The notes under the pieces: generated by a model | The model's database searches: none | Seen by the model: the letters and a program-made list of their open reading frames with translations, nothing else | Told to the model about the DNA's origin: nothing | DNA from: Photobacterium lipolyticum | GTDB taxonomy: Bacteria > Pseudomonadota > Gammaproteobacteria > Enterobacterales > Vibrionaceae | Direction of reading: 5' to 3' | NCBI RefSeq assembly: GCF_003026475.1 | Contig: NZ_PYMC01000001.1 | Coordinates: 558,001-622,000 of the forward strand | Length of the DNA: 64,000 nt | Part shown: positions 26,164 through 36,491 of the stretch, one piece after another | How positions within the stretch are numbered: the stretch's first letter is position 1 | Layout: each line of letters starts with the position of its first letter | Translations under genes and position numbers: made by a program

Positions 26164-27354
26164 TTAAATATAATTAAACAGGTTCAAATCTTTTGTTTTG
26201 GCAAAGGCTTGCTGCGATGCCTGCAGTGCCATCATGTTTTCATTTAGCTCAATGACGGCACTGGCATAATCTAGATCTTCCAGGGTGCCGCGAGCCTGGC
26301 TCATTACGATTTTAAAATCTTGGTGCATATCTTCCTGACGATCTAAGGTCTGCAGGCGAGTACCCACCTCAGAGCGGGTTCGGTTTATATGCTTGAACGC
26401 TTGTGACAGCTCTTCTGCGACCTGATGCAATTCTGCGCTGGATGAGGCATCAGACACATCTTTATCCGCTAGCTCAATCCCCCGCTTAAAGGCATCGAAA
26501 ACACTGACATGCTCCTGGCGATTCAATGCCAGGCTATCACCGTCTTTAATTTCGCCTTCCAGGTCAATTTGGAGTGTTCCCCACTGGATTCCGGTTTGCG
26601 GATCAAAAGGAGCGCTATTAACTAGCGTGCCATTTTGAAAAAGTTCGTATGACGTCCCGGAGCCGGACGCTGAAAACTCCACCCGATATTCTGACTGATC
26701 AGTATCATTGCTATTACGGGCCTGTGATAATAGCAACAATGAACCGCTCTGCAGATCATAATCCGCCTGATAGTCGCCATAGGGGTTGGCAACTTCCATA
26801 AAGAGTTTATCACCGGCATCATTCACTGGAACATCCACCGAGGGGGCCACTTTTGCCATTCGCTGATAACTATCACCAACATAGGTCACATTGCCACTGC
26901 TATCACGGAAAAATGGCTGCTGGCTGTATTGGGTGCCGGCAAAAACAAAATTACCTGACTCATCTTTGCTGTTGACCAGATTCATAAATGAATCGTACAG
27001 ACCCTGCATATCCTGTTTGTGCGCGATACGGTCATCACCAGACAATGAACCATTGACCATCATCATGGATTTACGCTTTGCCTCATCCAGCAGATTTTCA
27101 ACTTCAGCAACAGCGGTTTCTTCATTGTTGAGGCGATTTCGCGCCATAGTAATACTTTTTATCGACTGATCGATCTGGGTGTTCTGTTGATCGAAGTTCT
27201 GGATATAGATGGATGACACCGGATCATCACCTGCCGTCAGCAGACGTTTTCCCGATGCTAATTGCTGGTGGTTTTCCTGAACCCTCACTTGCTGACGATT
27301 CATATCGTTGGACACAGAGCGATAATTATGGAAGCTGGCAACACGGCTGATCAT
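26164..27354 (-). CDS. flgL: FlgL, hook-filament junction protein 3
   Basis: Junction protein linking FlgK to the first flagellin subunits; exported by the flagellar apparatus. The 396-residue product has flagellin-like termini (ISRVASFHNYRSVSNDMNRQ; LEDLDYASAVIELNENMMAL) and ends DLNLFNYI. Length is typical of Vibrio FlgL. It begins 15 bases after flgK and the pair is closed by a strong terminator. Confidence 0.96.
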   Translation of the reverse strand: MISRVASFHNYRSVSNDMNRQQVRVQENHQQLASGKRLLTAGDDPVSSIYIQNFDQQNTQIDQSIKSITMARNRLNNEETAVAEVENLLDEAKRKSMMMVNGSLSGDDRIAHKQDMQGLYDSFMNLVNSKDESGNFVFAGTQYSQQPFFRDSSGNVTYVGDSYQRMAKVAPSVDVPVNDAGDKLFMEVANPYGDYQADYDLQSGSLLLLSQARNSNDTDQSEYRVEFSASGSGTSYELFQNGTLVNSAPFDPQTGIQWGTLQIDLEGEIKDGDSLALNRQEHVSVFDAFKRGIELADKDVSDASSSAELHQVAEELSQAFKHINRTRSEVGTRLQTLDRQEDMHQDFKIVMSQARGTLEDLDYASAVIELNENMMALQASQQAFAKTKDLNLFNYI

Positions 27355-27369
27355 AACTTATGTAACTCC

Positions 27370-29253
27370 TTATCGTGACGCATTGAGCAGGGTTTCGAAG
27401 GTTTCATTGGCTACCGTCATGATACGTGACGATGCCATATAGGCTTGTTGGAACTTCATCATATTGGCCGCTTCTTCATCCATGTTTACCCCTGAAATTT
27501 CTGCAACCCGGCTTTCAGCCGCATCTTTTTCAACTAATCCGACTTCCTTCAGGCGTGCCGCTGAGGCCTTTTGCACCCCTATCTCGGTATTAAGCCCTTC
27601 ATACACATCAATCACTGTCGAACGGCCGTTATCCATTAGTTTTTGCGACTGTAAATCCTGCATTTTTATCAGGTTACCGTTATCACCAGAGGCAGAATTC
27701 AGGTTAACCGCAAAGAGATCGCCCCCCATTGCACCTCCGGTTAAGGTGAATCGGGTCCCTCCCACGTTCACTTCTGTGGCCGGCGGATAAGCTTGCGGGG
27801 CCTGCAAAATGTTGCCTTTCATATCTAATACGGCAAATTGGCTGCCATCCGGAGACACCGCAACCTGAAACTCATTCAGCGTACCTGCTGCCGTAATACC
27901 AAGATCAGCACTTCCATTCACTTTGGTGGCAGAGCTTAAATAACTCTGGGCCGCAAGCTGTGCAGGATCGCCTAGAGTCACCCGTATTTCACCCGCCGCA
28001 TTTCGGGTCGGGCGTAACGCAATATGCTCGCCAGCCCCTATCGGTGCATCCATCTCTACCCGGAAACCATCCATCGAGAAAGTCGGTGGCGTACCGCTAG
28101 GAATCACGGTCTGGCGGTGACCGTCAGGTGAAATCAGCGTGTGTTGGCTGCCATCAAAGGTTAAATTGTATTCACCGATTTTTAAGGCATTAATATCTTC
28201 GATATAGACTTTTAAATCGGCACTTGAGCCGGTCGGTATTCTTGCTCGGGCAGCTGCAGAGCCGGGGTCATTGACATCATGAAACAGATTGGCACCAACC
28301 TGGCCATTGAGATCCAGACCTTGCGATTGCAGTTCATTGACGGAATGAGCGAAGCCGATGGCAATGCGTCCCATCTCATCCATACCGTGTGACAATGTTT
28401 CATCGCGATACTGAAACAGTGCCGCCAGCTTGCCGCCGATATCATCATTTCGGATGGTTTTTAACGACTTACCTTCCACCATAGCCAGCTGTGTTTGCTG
28501 TGGATCCGGCTTGCCGCTGACCATACGCAGCTCGCTGGACTCAACACCCGATACCAGCGTATGGCCGCTACCAATCATAATATTGAAGACTTCATCGTTT
28601 TTGCGGGTAACGGTTACTTTAGTGTATTGCGACAATTCATTAACCAGGTTTTGATGGCGATCCATCAAGTCATTATCAGCGCCTGAAGCGGGAGTTTTCA
28701 CTAACGCTTTATGGATATCAACCAGTTCTTTTCCGATATCATTGACGCGATCCAGAGTACGCGCCAAGACATCATTAGCGACCGTTTTTTGCTGTGCCAA
28801 TATTGTGTGGTTATCGTTAAGCCCGGCGGCAACCAATTTCGCCTTTTCAAGCACAACTTTGCGCGATCCCATATCATTAGGGCTGTCAGACAAGGCTTTT
28901 ACCGCGTCGTACCATTGGTTCATGTCTTCAGGGATTTTTTTGGCGCTGTTTGCCAGCATATTGTCTAAACGGCCTAACTGCCCTTCCCGCTCTGTCGCAT
29001 AACTTAAGTTTGTCGTTGTCAGGTTAAGCTCATTGGTGGCAAATTGATCGTAACCGCGGCGAACTTCTGCCGCGTGCACACCGGTACCGTACTGACTGCC
29101 GCCCCACCATGTGGGGTTATTGGTTTCCTGAACCACTGACTGGCGGCTATACCCTTCGGTATTAACGTTGTTGATGTTATGGCTGGTCATATTGAGCTGC
29201 CGCTGTGCAGTAAGCACACCTTGAGAGCCCAAACTGAGCAGATCAAACGCCAT
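27370..29253 (-). CDS. flgK: FlgK, hook-filament junction protein 1
   Basis: First junction protein above the hook. From ATG 29253 (MAFDLLSLGSQGVLTAQRQ), preceded by GGGAGG, it is 627 residues; a longer frame starting at 29292 lacks a ribosome site and is not flagellar in character. The N-terminal rod-protein motif NMTSHNINNVNTEGYSRQS and the C-terminal GVNMDEEAANMMKFQQAYMA are both present. It leads the flgKL transcript; a weak sigma-54-like element lies 54 bases upstream. Confidence 0.96.
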   Translation of the reverse strand: MAFDLLSLGSQGVLTAQRQLNMTSHNINNVNTEGYSRQSVVQETNNPTWWGGSQYGTGVHAAEVRRGYDQFATNELNLTTTNLSYATEREGQLGRLDNMLANSAKKIPEDMNQWYDAVKALSDSPNDMGSRKVVLEKAKLVAAGLNDNHTILAQQKTVANDVLARTLDRVNDIGKELVDIHKALVKTPASGADNDLMDRHQNLVNELSQYTKVTVTRKNDEVFNIMIGSGHTLVSGVESSELRMVSGKPDPQQTQLAMVEGKSLKTIRNDDIGGKLAALFQYRDETLSHGMDEMGRIAIGFAHSVNELQSQGLDLNGQVGANLFHDVNDPGSAAARARIPTGSSADLKVYIEDINALKIGEYNLTFDGSQHTLISPDGHRQTVIPSGTPPTFSMDGFRVEMDAPIGAGEHIALRPTRNAAGEIRVTLGDPAQLAAQSYLSSATKVNGSADLGITAAGTLNEFQVAVSPDGSQFAVLDMKGNILQAPQAYPPATEVNVGGTRFTLTGGAMGGDLFAVNLNSASGDNGNLIKMQDLQSQKLMDNGRSTVIDVYEGLNTEIGVQKASAARLKEVGLVEKDAAESRVAEISGVNMDEEAANMMKFQQAYMASSRIMTVANETFETLLNASR

Positions 29254-29306
29254 AACGCCTCCCGTTAGTACAAGGTTTAGTAAATCAAACAATTACCCTT
29301 TTGTTA

Positions 29307-29323
29307 TGCAAAAATCATTCCAA
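29307..29323 (-). promoter_or_regulatory. Possible weak sigma-54 promoter of flgKL
   Basis: Minus strand TTGGAATGATTTTTGCA keeps the TGG and TTGCA blocks and the 10-base GG-GC spacing but lacks the CAC of the -24 box. flgKL is RpoN-dependent in Vibrio, which makes it plausible. Confidence 0.45.
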
Positions 29324-29404
29324 AGATAAAAAACATTTAACCAGTTGATTTTCATATAATTTAATTTAGTGGTGGTGATTATTTATTGAACTAAGGCAAA
29401 GGGT

Positions 29405-29545
29405 TGCCGAAGAAAAGCAGTAACGAGTAGCTAGAATAACGTTCAGAGGAAGAGCAGAAACCGAGTAGCGAGCTAATTGAGGATTCTGTGGTCCAGTGGT
29501 CCGCTCTTCTCCAGGAACTCGAAACCAGAATCTCGCCCCTGTTCT
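29405..29545. repeat. Degenerate CTAG-family repeat between flgK and flgJ
   Basis: Non-coding spacer with CGAG-TAG-CTAG at about 29426-29436, further GAGTAGCGAG and ACTCGAAA words, and a stretch (GTGGTCCAGTGGTCCGCTC) that resembles GGGCCATAGGACCGCTC in the spacer at 24580. It looks like an eroded member of the intergenic family. Confidence 0.5.
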
Positions 29546-30505
29546 TTACTCCATCAATGATTTTACTGTATTCATGACATTGATAACTTTGTCGGAGTAG
29601 TTGGGATCGGTCGCGTAACCGGCCTGGTGCAAGTTCCGAATAAAATGGGTGGGTTCGGCTGGTTGTTCTAACGCTTTCGAATAACGCGGGTTATCGTTCA
29701 GAAAACGAACGTAATCATTGAAGCTGTCCTGATAATTATCATAGGAGCGGAACGCCGCTTTTTCTTGCACTGCTATACCCTGGTGGAATTCTAGGGTATT
29801 GGTCGCCACTTTGCTGCCTGACCAGCGAGGGTCAGCTTTGATATTAAACAGGTTATTACTGGATCCTGCCGCATTTTTAATGACTTTCTTCCCCCAGCCA
29901 GTTTCAAGGGCTGCCTGAGCAATGAGCACGGAAGGATCGGTCCCTATCGCACGGGCCGCTTTTTCGGCATACGGGCGCATTTTGGTGACAAAATCTTGTG
30001 GTGTCTCGAAAGTTTGTTGCATCTTTGGTGCTAGCATTGGCGGTTGAGCCATGTTCAAGCTGCTGGCCTGCATCGCTTTGAATGCATCATCCGCCGCTTT
30101 ATCTACCATCGCCTGATCCGGCTTTTTACCCTGTCCATCGACAGGCAAACGAAGTGGCGCATCATGCACCGCATTACGGAGCACTTGATCTGGCTCCTGA
30201 GCGTCTTCACCGCCCAGTTGCGCAACAATCATATCGGCTAACCCCAGTGATCCCGTAGAACTTAATTCACTGGCCATCTGCTCATCATGCATTTGCTCAA
30301 AGAATTTCGTGTTCTGGCTACTCATCAAATCAGATTCAAACGCTTCGTTGGCCTGACGCATCGACTTAAATAACATCTGAGTAAAAATCGACTCAAACTG
30401 CTCGGCAGCAGCACGTAATGAGCCAGCCTCGTCCCCGTTAATGCCTGCTCGTAACCTTTCTAAATTCGAGATGTCATGGACAAAGCCAGTGTCGATATTT
30501 TTCAT
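29546..30505 (-). CDS. flgJ: FlgJ, rod-cap and peptidoglycan hydrolase
   Basis: Bifunctional protein: the N-terminal domain caps the growing rod and the C-terminal domain cuts peptidoglycan so that the rod can pass. The 319-residue protein has the rod-binding motif AAEQFESIFTQMLFKSMRQA (about 34-53), a Pro/Lys linker, and a glucosaminidase-type domain (about 168-319) with the candidate catalytic glutamate E201 in IAQAALETGWGK. Normal length for Vibrio. It lies 42 bases after flgI. Confidence 0.96.
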   Translation of the reverse strand: MKNIDTGFVHDISNLERLRAGINGDEAGSLRAAAEQFESIFTQMLFKSMRQANEAFESDLMSSQNTKFFEQMHDEQMASELSSTGSLGLADMIVAQLGGEDAQEPDQVLRNAVHDAPLRLPVDGQGKKPDQAMVDKAADDAFKAMQASSLNMAQPPMLAPKMQQTFETPQDFVTKMRPYAEKAARAIGTDPSVLIAQAALETGWGKKVIKNAAGSSNNLFNIKADPRWSGSKVATNTLEFHQGIAVQEKAAFRSYDNYQDSFNDYVRFLNDNPRYSKALEQPAEPTHFIRNLHQAGYATDPNYSDKVINVMNTVKSLME

Positions 30506-30547
30506 TGATTTAATTTCAGTCCTGAGTAATAGGCTTTGGGCCTGCTC

Positions 30548-31639
30548 TTAAATAATAATGAGTTGACCTTCAATGGCTCCCGCCTGCTTTAATGCCTGCA
30601 AGATAGCCATTAAATCTGAAGGGGCAGCACCAACCTGATTCACAGCACGCACCAACTCGTCTAAAGTGACGCCCGGTTCAAACTTAAACATACGTGAATC
30701 TTCTTCTGTCACTTCAATATCAGAATTAGGCACGATAACGGTTTCGCCGCCGGAAAAGGCATTTGGCTGACTAGCCTGATAGTTTTCTTTTATCGAAACG
30801 GTCATACCGCCATGGGTAATTGCGGCCGGTTTCAGTTTCACGTGCTGGCCAACCACAATGGTACCAGTACGTGAGTTAACAATAATTTTGGCAGCGCCAT
30901 CAGCAGGGTTGAACTCGATATTTTCAATCGTTGATAAGAAAGCAACACGCTGGCTGACATCACGAGGGGCACGAACGCGTACCGATGTCGCATCCACTGC
31001 GGCCGCCATTTGCGGGCCTAAAAACTGATTGATGGCATCAGACATGCGCTGCGCCGTTGTAAAATCTGATTCGAACAGGTTGAAGGTAAGAAAGTCACCA
31101 CGACCAAATGGGTTCGGAACTTCCTGTTCGACAATTGCACCATTAGAAATTCGTCCTACCGTCGGTATATTACCCACGACTTTCGAACCATCGGCCCCAG
31201 TTGCACTGAAACCACCAACCACCAAACTACCCTGTGCCACCGCATACACTTTACCATCCAGACCTTTAAGGAAGGTTTGCAGTAAGGTACCGCCACGTAA
31301 GCTCTTGGCAGAACCGATTGATGACACCGTAATATCAATAGACTGGCCTTGCTTGGTAAAAGGCGGCAGTGAGGCATTGACGGCTACCGCAGCGACATTT
31401 TTGGTTTTTGGCTTAGTACCAGCAGGTAACTGAATACCAAAATTTTGCAGCATCGCGTTAAAACTCTGATCAGTAAAGGGAGTCGTTTCACCCGTTCCCG
31501 GCAGACCGACAACCAGACCGTACCCCACCAATTGGTTACTACGTACCCCGGCGACTTCTGACACATCTTTAATGCGTGCAGCTTGCAGTGGCAATGCCAA
31601 CATCAGCATCAGACTCATGCAAAAAGTACGTAATTTCAC
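30548..31639 (-). CDS. flgI: FlgI, flagellar P-ring protein
   Basis: Periplasmic protein forming the P ring around the rod in the peptidoglycan layer. From GTG 31639 it is 363 residues with a Sec signal peptide ([20 protein letters not shown]) and the mature start [20 protein letters not shown]. The GTG start is preferred because GGAG sits 7 bases before it; an upstream in-frame TTG (31654) would put that site inside the gene. The protein ends [11 protein letters not shown], as P-ring proteins do. Confidence 0.96.
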   Translation of the reverse strand: MKLRTFCMSLMLMLALPLQAARIKDVSEVAGVRSNQLVGYGLVVGLPGTGETTPFTDQSFNAMLQNFGIQLPAGTKPKTKNVAAVAVNASLPPFTKQGQSIDITVSSIGSAKSLRGGTLLQTFLKGLDGKVYAVAQGSLVVGGFSATGADGSKVVGNIPTVGRISNGAIVEQEVPNPFGRGDFLTFNLFESDFTTAQRMSDAINQFLGPQMAAAVDATSVRVRAPRDVSQRVAFLSTIENIEFNPADGAAKIIVNSRTGTIVVGQHVKLKPAAITHGGMTVSIKENYQASQPNAFSGGETVIVPNSDIEVTEEDSRMFKFEPGVTLDELVRAVNQVGAAPSDLMAILQALKQAGAIEGQLIII

Positions 31640-31807
31640 TTCAGCGCTCCGCAATTCACTATCGAATAATTAAAATTTAAATAACCTTGTAGCGATTTCA
31701 CTCGCAGCGAGTTCGTTCAAGAGCAAAGAGAAAGCGCGCAGTTTATTATTATAAATGAGCACTTTCGATGCTGATATTGAGCGAAATAGCAATGAGTGGA
31801 ATTGCTG

Positions 31808-32578
31808 CTAGAGGCTGACGTTAAAAAAGCGCGCCAACCATCCCTGCTCTTGGGTATCTTGCCTGTCACCGGTGCCTGAATACTGAATACGGGCATTTGA
31901 AATACGGGTCGAGGCAATGGTATTTTCCTGGCTGATATCATCCGGACGGATCGTGCCACTGACTCGGATATATTCATCACCCGTATTGAGGGTTAACCAC
32001 TTCTCGCCTCGAACCATCAGGTTGCCATTCGCCAGTACATCAATCACTTCAACCGAAATTGAACCCTTAATACTGTTGCTTTGATCGGCAGAGGTACTAC
32101 CGGCAAACTTATTGGCGTTCGCCACTTCATAAGAGAGATCGCGATCGCCTATCGTCAATGGCTTACCACCTAAAACCAGAGGATCCATCGATAAATCCGT
32201 TGATTTATCAAGATCGGCACTGGCACTCTTTTTAGCCTGGGTTTTCTCTTCTAACAATACCGTGACGATATCACCAATACCGCGAGGCTTCGTATCATCA
32301 TACAGATCTTGTGCCTGTGTCAGGCTAAACAATGAACCTGTTGCCGTTGCATAGTGCTCAGGCTTAGGTTGTGGTCGAACCGTATTCCAAGCCGGATCGC
32401 CTGCCTGCGGATCTTCACGACGACGCAGCATATCAATCAAATCCGGACCTTGGTTGGTTGAACCTTCCACGGCATCAACCGATGTTGTCGCTTGGGCAAC
32501 ATCGGACTCTTCCGGGACCTGCTGCATAATTTCACAACCGGAAAGCATGATCGCCAGGCATACGATTAATTTTTTCAT
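31808..32578 (-). CDS. flgH: FlgH, flagellar L-ring lipoprotein
   Basis: Outer-membrane lipoprotein forming the L ring. The 256-residue precursor has the lipobox LSGC with lipidated C15. Conserved L-ring stretches [20 protein letters not shown] and [19 protein letters not shown] are present. It lies 17 bases downstream of flgG. The 168-base spacer to flgI holds no clear promoter; it has a short ACTCGC/GCGAGT hairpin only. Confidence 0.96.
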   Translation of the reverse strand: MKKLIVCLAIMLSGCEIMQQVPEESDVAQATTSVDAVEGSTNQGPDLIDMLRRREDPQAGDPAWNTVRPQPKPEHYATATGSLFSLTQAQDLYDDTKPRGIGDIVTVLLEEKTQAKKSASADLDKSTDLSMDPLVLGGKPLTIGDRDLSYEVANANKFAGSTSADQSNSIKGSISVEVIDVLANGNLMVRGEKWLTLNTGDEYIRVSGTIRPDDISQENTIASTRISNARIQYSGTGDRQDTQEQGWLARFFNVSL

Positions 32579-32595
32579 ATTAATTTAGCTCCCAG

Positions 32596-33384
32596 TTACA
32601 GCTGCTGGTTCACATAGCTCAGCATCTGATCAACGGTAGAAATAACTTTCGAGTTCATTTCATAGACCCGCTGCGCTTCAATCATGTTAACCAGCTCTTC
32701 GGTTACATTCACGTTTGACGTTTCCAGCATCGACTGACGGATCGCCCCCATTCCATCAAGACCCGGAACACCCTCTTGGGCATCACCACTTGCACCTGTT
32801 GGCAAGAACAGGTTCTGACCAATTGGTTCAAGGCCACCAGGATTAATGAAATCAACCGTAGTGATTTGTCCTAATACCTGATTTTCCTGCTGACCACGAA
32901 TTCGAGCTGACACTTCACCATCATTACCGACAGTGATGCCCACTGCATCCTCAGGCACAACAATTTCAGGTTGCAGCACGTAACCGGAGCCTGTTGTTAC
33001 CAGCTGACCTTCGCCATTGACGGTGAACTGACCATTACGGGTATAACCCATGTTGCCGTCTGGTAAAAGGATCTGAAAGAAGCCATCGCCTTCAATCATC
33101 ATATCCATGGCGTTATTGGTCGTTTGGGTATTACCCTGGGTAAAGACCTTTTGTGTTGCCACTACTTTCGAACCCGCCCCCAGCATCAGGCCTGTGGGTA
33201 ATTGGGTATCCTGCGATGATTGACCACCAGGCTGATTAATATTCTGGTAAAACAGATCTTCAAATACCGCACGGCTTTTCTTAAAGCCCACGGTCGAGGC
33301 ATTCGCCAGGTTATTTGAAATGGTCGAGATATTGGTTTGCTGGGCGTCAAGACCGGTTTTACTTACCCACAAAGCTGGATGCAT
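32596..33384 (-). CDS. flgG: FlgG, distal rod protein
   Basis: Forms the distal rod, exported without a signal peptide. At 262 residues it has the standard length, the N-terminal rod motif LDAQQTNISTISNNLANAST and C-terminal VTEELVNMIEAQRVYEMNSK. It follows flgF by 20 bases, in the fixed order flgFGHIJ. Confidence 0.97.
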   Translation of the reverse strand: MHPALWVSKTGLDAQQTNISTISNNLANASTVGFKKSRAVFEDLFYQNINQPGGQSSQDTQLPTGLMLGAGSKVVATQKVFTQGNTQTTNNAMDMMIEGDGFFQILLPDGNMGYTRNGQFTVNGEGQLVTTGSGYVLQPEIVVPEDAVGITVGNDGEVSARIRGQQENQVLGQITTVDFINPGGLEPIGQNLFLPTGASGDAQEGVPGLDGMGAIRQSMLETSNVNVTEELVNMIEAQRVYEMNSKVISTVDQMLSYVNQQL

Positions 33385-33404
33385 ATTTGTTTCCTTTTAT
33401 CGGA

Positions 33405-34154
33405 TTAGCCTAAACGCAGCAGGGAAGAAGACGCCTGGTCCATTTCTTCTGCAGTTTTCATTATCTTGACTTGCATTTCAAAATGACGCTGAAGATCAAT
33501 CATACTGGTCATTTCCCCCACCGCATTGACATTGCTGCCTTCCAACGCCCCTTTCAGTAAGGTGACACCTGCGTCAGCATCAAATACCTGAGCCGGTGTT
33601 TTCGATTTGAACAGGCCATTGACGTCTTTATACAACTCACGATTATCCGGGCGTACTAACTTCAACCGATCGACGACTTCCATCGCTTCCGGTGGCGCCC
33701 CTTGGGGTAATACCGAAATCGTACCATCGTTGCCGACTTCAATTTTGCTGATTGGGAGAGGGATAAAGATCGGACCGCCATTTTCACCCAGCATCAGATT
33801 GCCGTTGCTGTTTTGCAGCATCCCGGTTTGGTCTATTTTCAAGTGGCCAGCACGGGTATAGGCTTCCTGGCCAGAGGCATCTAATACCGCAAGCCAACCA
33901 TCACCTTCAACGGTGACATCAAGGTCGCGCCCGGTTGTCATAACGGAACCTTGTGAAAAATCTTGCCCGGGACGCTCTGTCATCGCAAAAACCCGAGATG
34001 GCAAACCTTCGCCGTATGCCTGCATACTACGCGCTTGCTCCAGATCAGCTCGAAACCCCGTTGTTCTCACGTTGGCAAGATTGTTGGCATGTAACTGCAT
34101 ACCATACATGTCTTGCTTGGCACCACTCATGGCTAAATACAGCGCACGATCCAT
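33405..34154 (-). CDS. flgF: FlgF, proximal rod protein
   Basis: Proximal rod subunit, 249 residues, with the rod N-terminal motif MQLHANNLANVRTTGFRADL and a C-terminal GEMTSMIDLQRHFEMQVKIM typical of FlgF. It is the first gene after a 192-base spacer from flgE, and a good sigma-54 promoter 33-48 bases upstream makes it the head of flgFGHIJ. Confidence 0.96.
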   Translation of the reverse strand: MDRALYLAMSGAKQDMYGMQLHANNLANVRTTGFRADLEQARSMQAYGEGLPSRVFAMTERPGQDFSQGSVMTTGRDLDVTVEGDGWLAVLDASGQEAYTRAGHLKIDQTGMLQNSNGNLMLGENGGPIFIPLPISKIEVGNDGTISVLPQGAPPEAMEVVDRLKLVRPDNRELYKDVNGLFKSKTPAQVFDADAGVTLLKGALEGSNVNAVGEMTSMIDLQRHFEMQVKIMKTAEEMDQASSSLLRLG

Positions 34155-34186
34155 TATGACTCTCCCATCTCAACCTCATGGGATTA

Positions 34187-34202
34187 AGCAATAAGTGTGC
34201 CA
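34187..34202 (-). promoter_or_regulatory. Predicted sigma-54 promoter of flgFGHIJ
   Basis: Minus strand TGGCACACTTATTGCT: complete TGGCAC and TTGCT blocks at correct spacing. The start codon of flgF is about 33 bases away. Confidence 0.82.
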
Positions 34203-34346
34203 CTGATGTAAACTTCATATTAATCAATATATTGAAAATGCATGGACGTGAGGAGGAAGTCTGAAAAGACAATTTTATGACGGATAGGAACAAAATTTGC
34301 CGCCTTATGGCCAGGCGGCAAGCTGTTTTATGGTGCGAAGGCCAGT

Positions 34347-35732
34347 TTATCGGATTTGCAGGATAGTCTGTTGTAGCTGGTTATCCACCTCTAGGGCTCG
34401 GGAGTTGGCCTGGAAGTTACGCTGAGCGGTAATAAGATCAACCAGCTCCTGAGTCATATCGATATTAGACTGTTCCAGCGTACCACTTTTAACGGCACCG
34501 AACGCGCCCTGGCTGGCTTCACCCCAGATAGCCGAACCAGAATCCTGGCTTGTTACCCACTGCGTTCCGCCTTTAGATACCAGCCCCTGCTCGTTAGGAA
34601 CGCGTACCATACCCACTCGGCCCAAAGTCACGTTTTCACCGTTACTGTAGGTGGCAACGATAGAGCCTTTAGAATCGATATCCACCTTGGCCAGATAACC
34701 TGTGGTCGCACCATCTTCGCTGAAACGACGCATTTCAAACGGGGCTGCATACTGGGTTGGTTCATCAAAATTGATATTTAAGGTCTGGGTATCATCCGCA
34801 CCATTCAGTTCGAGCCCAGCACCGCCTTCACCTTTCCCCAAGCTCTGGGTCACGATTTTCTGGCCATTATTAACCGACTTCACAGACCCATCGGTATTAA
34901 ACTCAATATAGGTACCAATATGACCACTACTATCAGGTGCATTTGCTGCGCCTGTTGCTACTTCACCATCACCTTCTGGTGTGGTATTAACACTAACTGG
35001 TTTTTCACCGGTGGCATCCGTTACTGTATAGAAAGCAGCCCAGCGATTTGGAACACTATTCGTTGCTCCCTCTGCTCCCTCTGGCGTAGAACCCGCATCT
35101 TTAACGTAATAGGTCGTCATTTTATATGGCTGACCGAGTGAATCATACATTGTCACAGATGTTGATTTGTTATAGGTATCTGAATCGTTAAAATCAAATT
35201 TCTGTGCATCTTTTGCTTCACCTGCTGCAGGTAAATTAACACCAATATCGATGTTTTTAGAAGCTCGAGGCTGACCAAACTGATCCGGTACCTTCAGCGC
35301 CTGTGATTCGTAAGACATCACCTGATCCGTTTCCTGATCGACGCCGTAACCCAACAAGTATTGACCTTCGGAGTTGACGATCTGGTTCTCTTTATTCAGG
35401 TGAAAAGCACCATTACGTGTCAGGCTGTTATTCTGAGGTTGCAGCTTGTCATCAGCCACCGCAAAGAAACCGCTACCAGAGATACGGAGATCCATCGGAT
35501 TGTTAGTGTAGATACTCGAACCCTCATGGAACTGCTGCGCAACAACAGAAGTCTGTACACCACCACCGGTCGTGGTCTTGGCATTTGAAAAAATTGAGCT
35601 AGAGTACACGTCGCCAAATTCAGCACGCGATTCTTTAAATCCGTAGGTATTGGAGTTAGCAATGTTGTTACTCGTGGTGTTCAGATCTTTCTGTGATGCA
35701 CCAATACCGCTCAATGAAATATTAAATCCCAT
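34347..35732 (-). CDS. flgE: FlgE, flagellar hook protein
   Basis: Subunit of the flexible hook. The 461-residue protein has N-terminal LSGIGASQKDLNTTSNNIAN and C-terminal SNIDMTQELVDLITAQRNFQ, with a middle variable region (about 170-330) that is Gly/Asp/Thr-rich and makes it slightly longer than enteric FlgE. It follows its assembly scaffold flgD by 23 bases. Confidence 0.97.
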   Translation of the reverse strand: MGFNISLSGIGASQKDLNTTSNNIANSNTYGFKESRAEFGDVYSSSIFSNAKTTTGGGVQTSVVAQQFHEGSSIYTNNPMDLRISGSGFFAVADDKLQPQNNSLTRNGAFHLNKENQIVNSEGQYLLGYGVDQETDQVMSYESQALKVPDQFGQPRASKNIDIGVNLPAAGEAKDAQKFDFNDSDTYNKSTSVTMYDSLGQPYKMTTYYVKDAGSTPEGAEGATNSVPNRWAAFYTVTDATGEKPVSVNTTPEGDGEVATGAANAPDSSGHIGTYIEFNTDGSVKSVNNGQKIVTQSLGKGEGGAGLELNGADDTQTLNINFDEPTQYAAPFEMRRFSEDGATTGYLAKVDIDSKGSIVATYSNGENVTLGRVGMVRVPNEQGLVSKGGTQWVTSQDSGSAIWGEASQGAFGAVKSGTLEQSNIDMTQELVDLITAQRNFQANSRALEVDNQLQQTILQIR

Positions 35733-35755
35733 GTTCTGAATCTCCTAATACCTGT

Positions 35756-36472
35756 TTAGACCTTGCCAACTTCTAACACTTCAGCAAGTTTAAATGGCGA
35801 GTCAAAGCCCGCGAGGTTAAGCATGACATTGCCGTCACCATTACCAAGCAACACACTGTTGACATTCGCGTAGGTAGACACATCAAATTCTTGGTTTTTA
35901 CCGTTAACTAAACCAGCCACTTTCAATTTATAGCGGCCTTCCGGCAACTGATTGCCATTTTCATCGGTACCATCCCACTCAAGGCGATGTTCGCCTGGAG
36001 GCTTGGCACCAAGATCAAACGATTTAATCAACTGACCCTGTTCATTTTCAACTCGCACCAGCGTGTTATTAAGCGCTTGAGGCAACTTAACCATGCCGGT
36101 AATACCACCGTCAGCTTGCTTCACACCGGTGGTACTTGGGATCAAAACATCACGCCCGACCAATGAAGACGCTTGCAGTGCCTGGTTTGACGTCATGGCA
36201 GAGTTTAAGCTGCCAAACTGTTCATTCATCTTGGTGATACCGTCTACCGTGGCAAACGATGCCATCTGGGCGATCATCTGATCATTACCCACCGGTTTAA
36301 ACGGATCTTGCTGGGCAAGCTGCTTGGTCAGTAACGACAGAAAATCTTCTTGTTTGAGCTCGTTCTGACCCGTTACTTTTGACTGCGATTCTTGCAGCTT
36401 TTTCTCTTGCATCCCCTTGAGTTGATCAAGGTAGGACAAGTTGCTTTGACCTGTGCCTTTAATACCGGTCAT
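35756..36472 (-). CDS. flgD: FlgD, hook-cap/scaffold protein
   Basis: Export substrate that caps the growing hook and is then discarded. The 238-residue protein has the FlgD N-terminal signature FLSLLTKQLAQQDPFKPVGN (about 45-64) and FLg-like domains towards the C-terminus (HRLEWDGTDENGNQLPEGRY). It lies 19 bases after flgC and 23 before flgE in the flgBCDE string. Confidence 0.97.
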   Translation of the reverse strand: MTGIKGTGQSNLSYLDQLKGMQEKKLQESQSKVTGQNELKQEDFLSLLTKQLAQQDPFKPVGNDQMIAQMASFATVDGITKMNEQFGSLNSAMTSNQALQASSLVGRDVLIPSTTGVKQADGGITGMVKLPQALNNTLVRVENEQGQLIKSFDLGAKPPGEHRLEWDGTDENGNQLPEGRYKLKVAGLVNGKNQEFDVSTYANVNSVLLGNGDGNVMLNLAGFDSPFKLAEVLEVGKV

Positions 36473-36491
36473 AACAGTGACTCCTTAACCC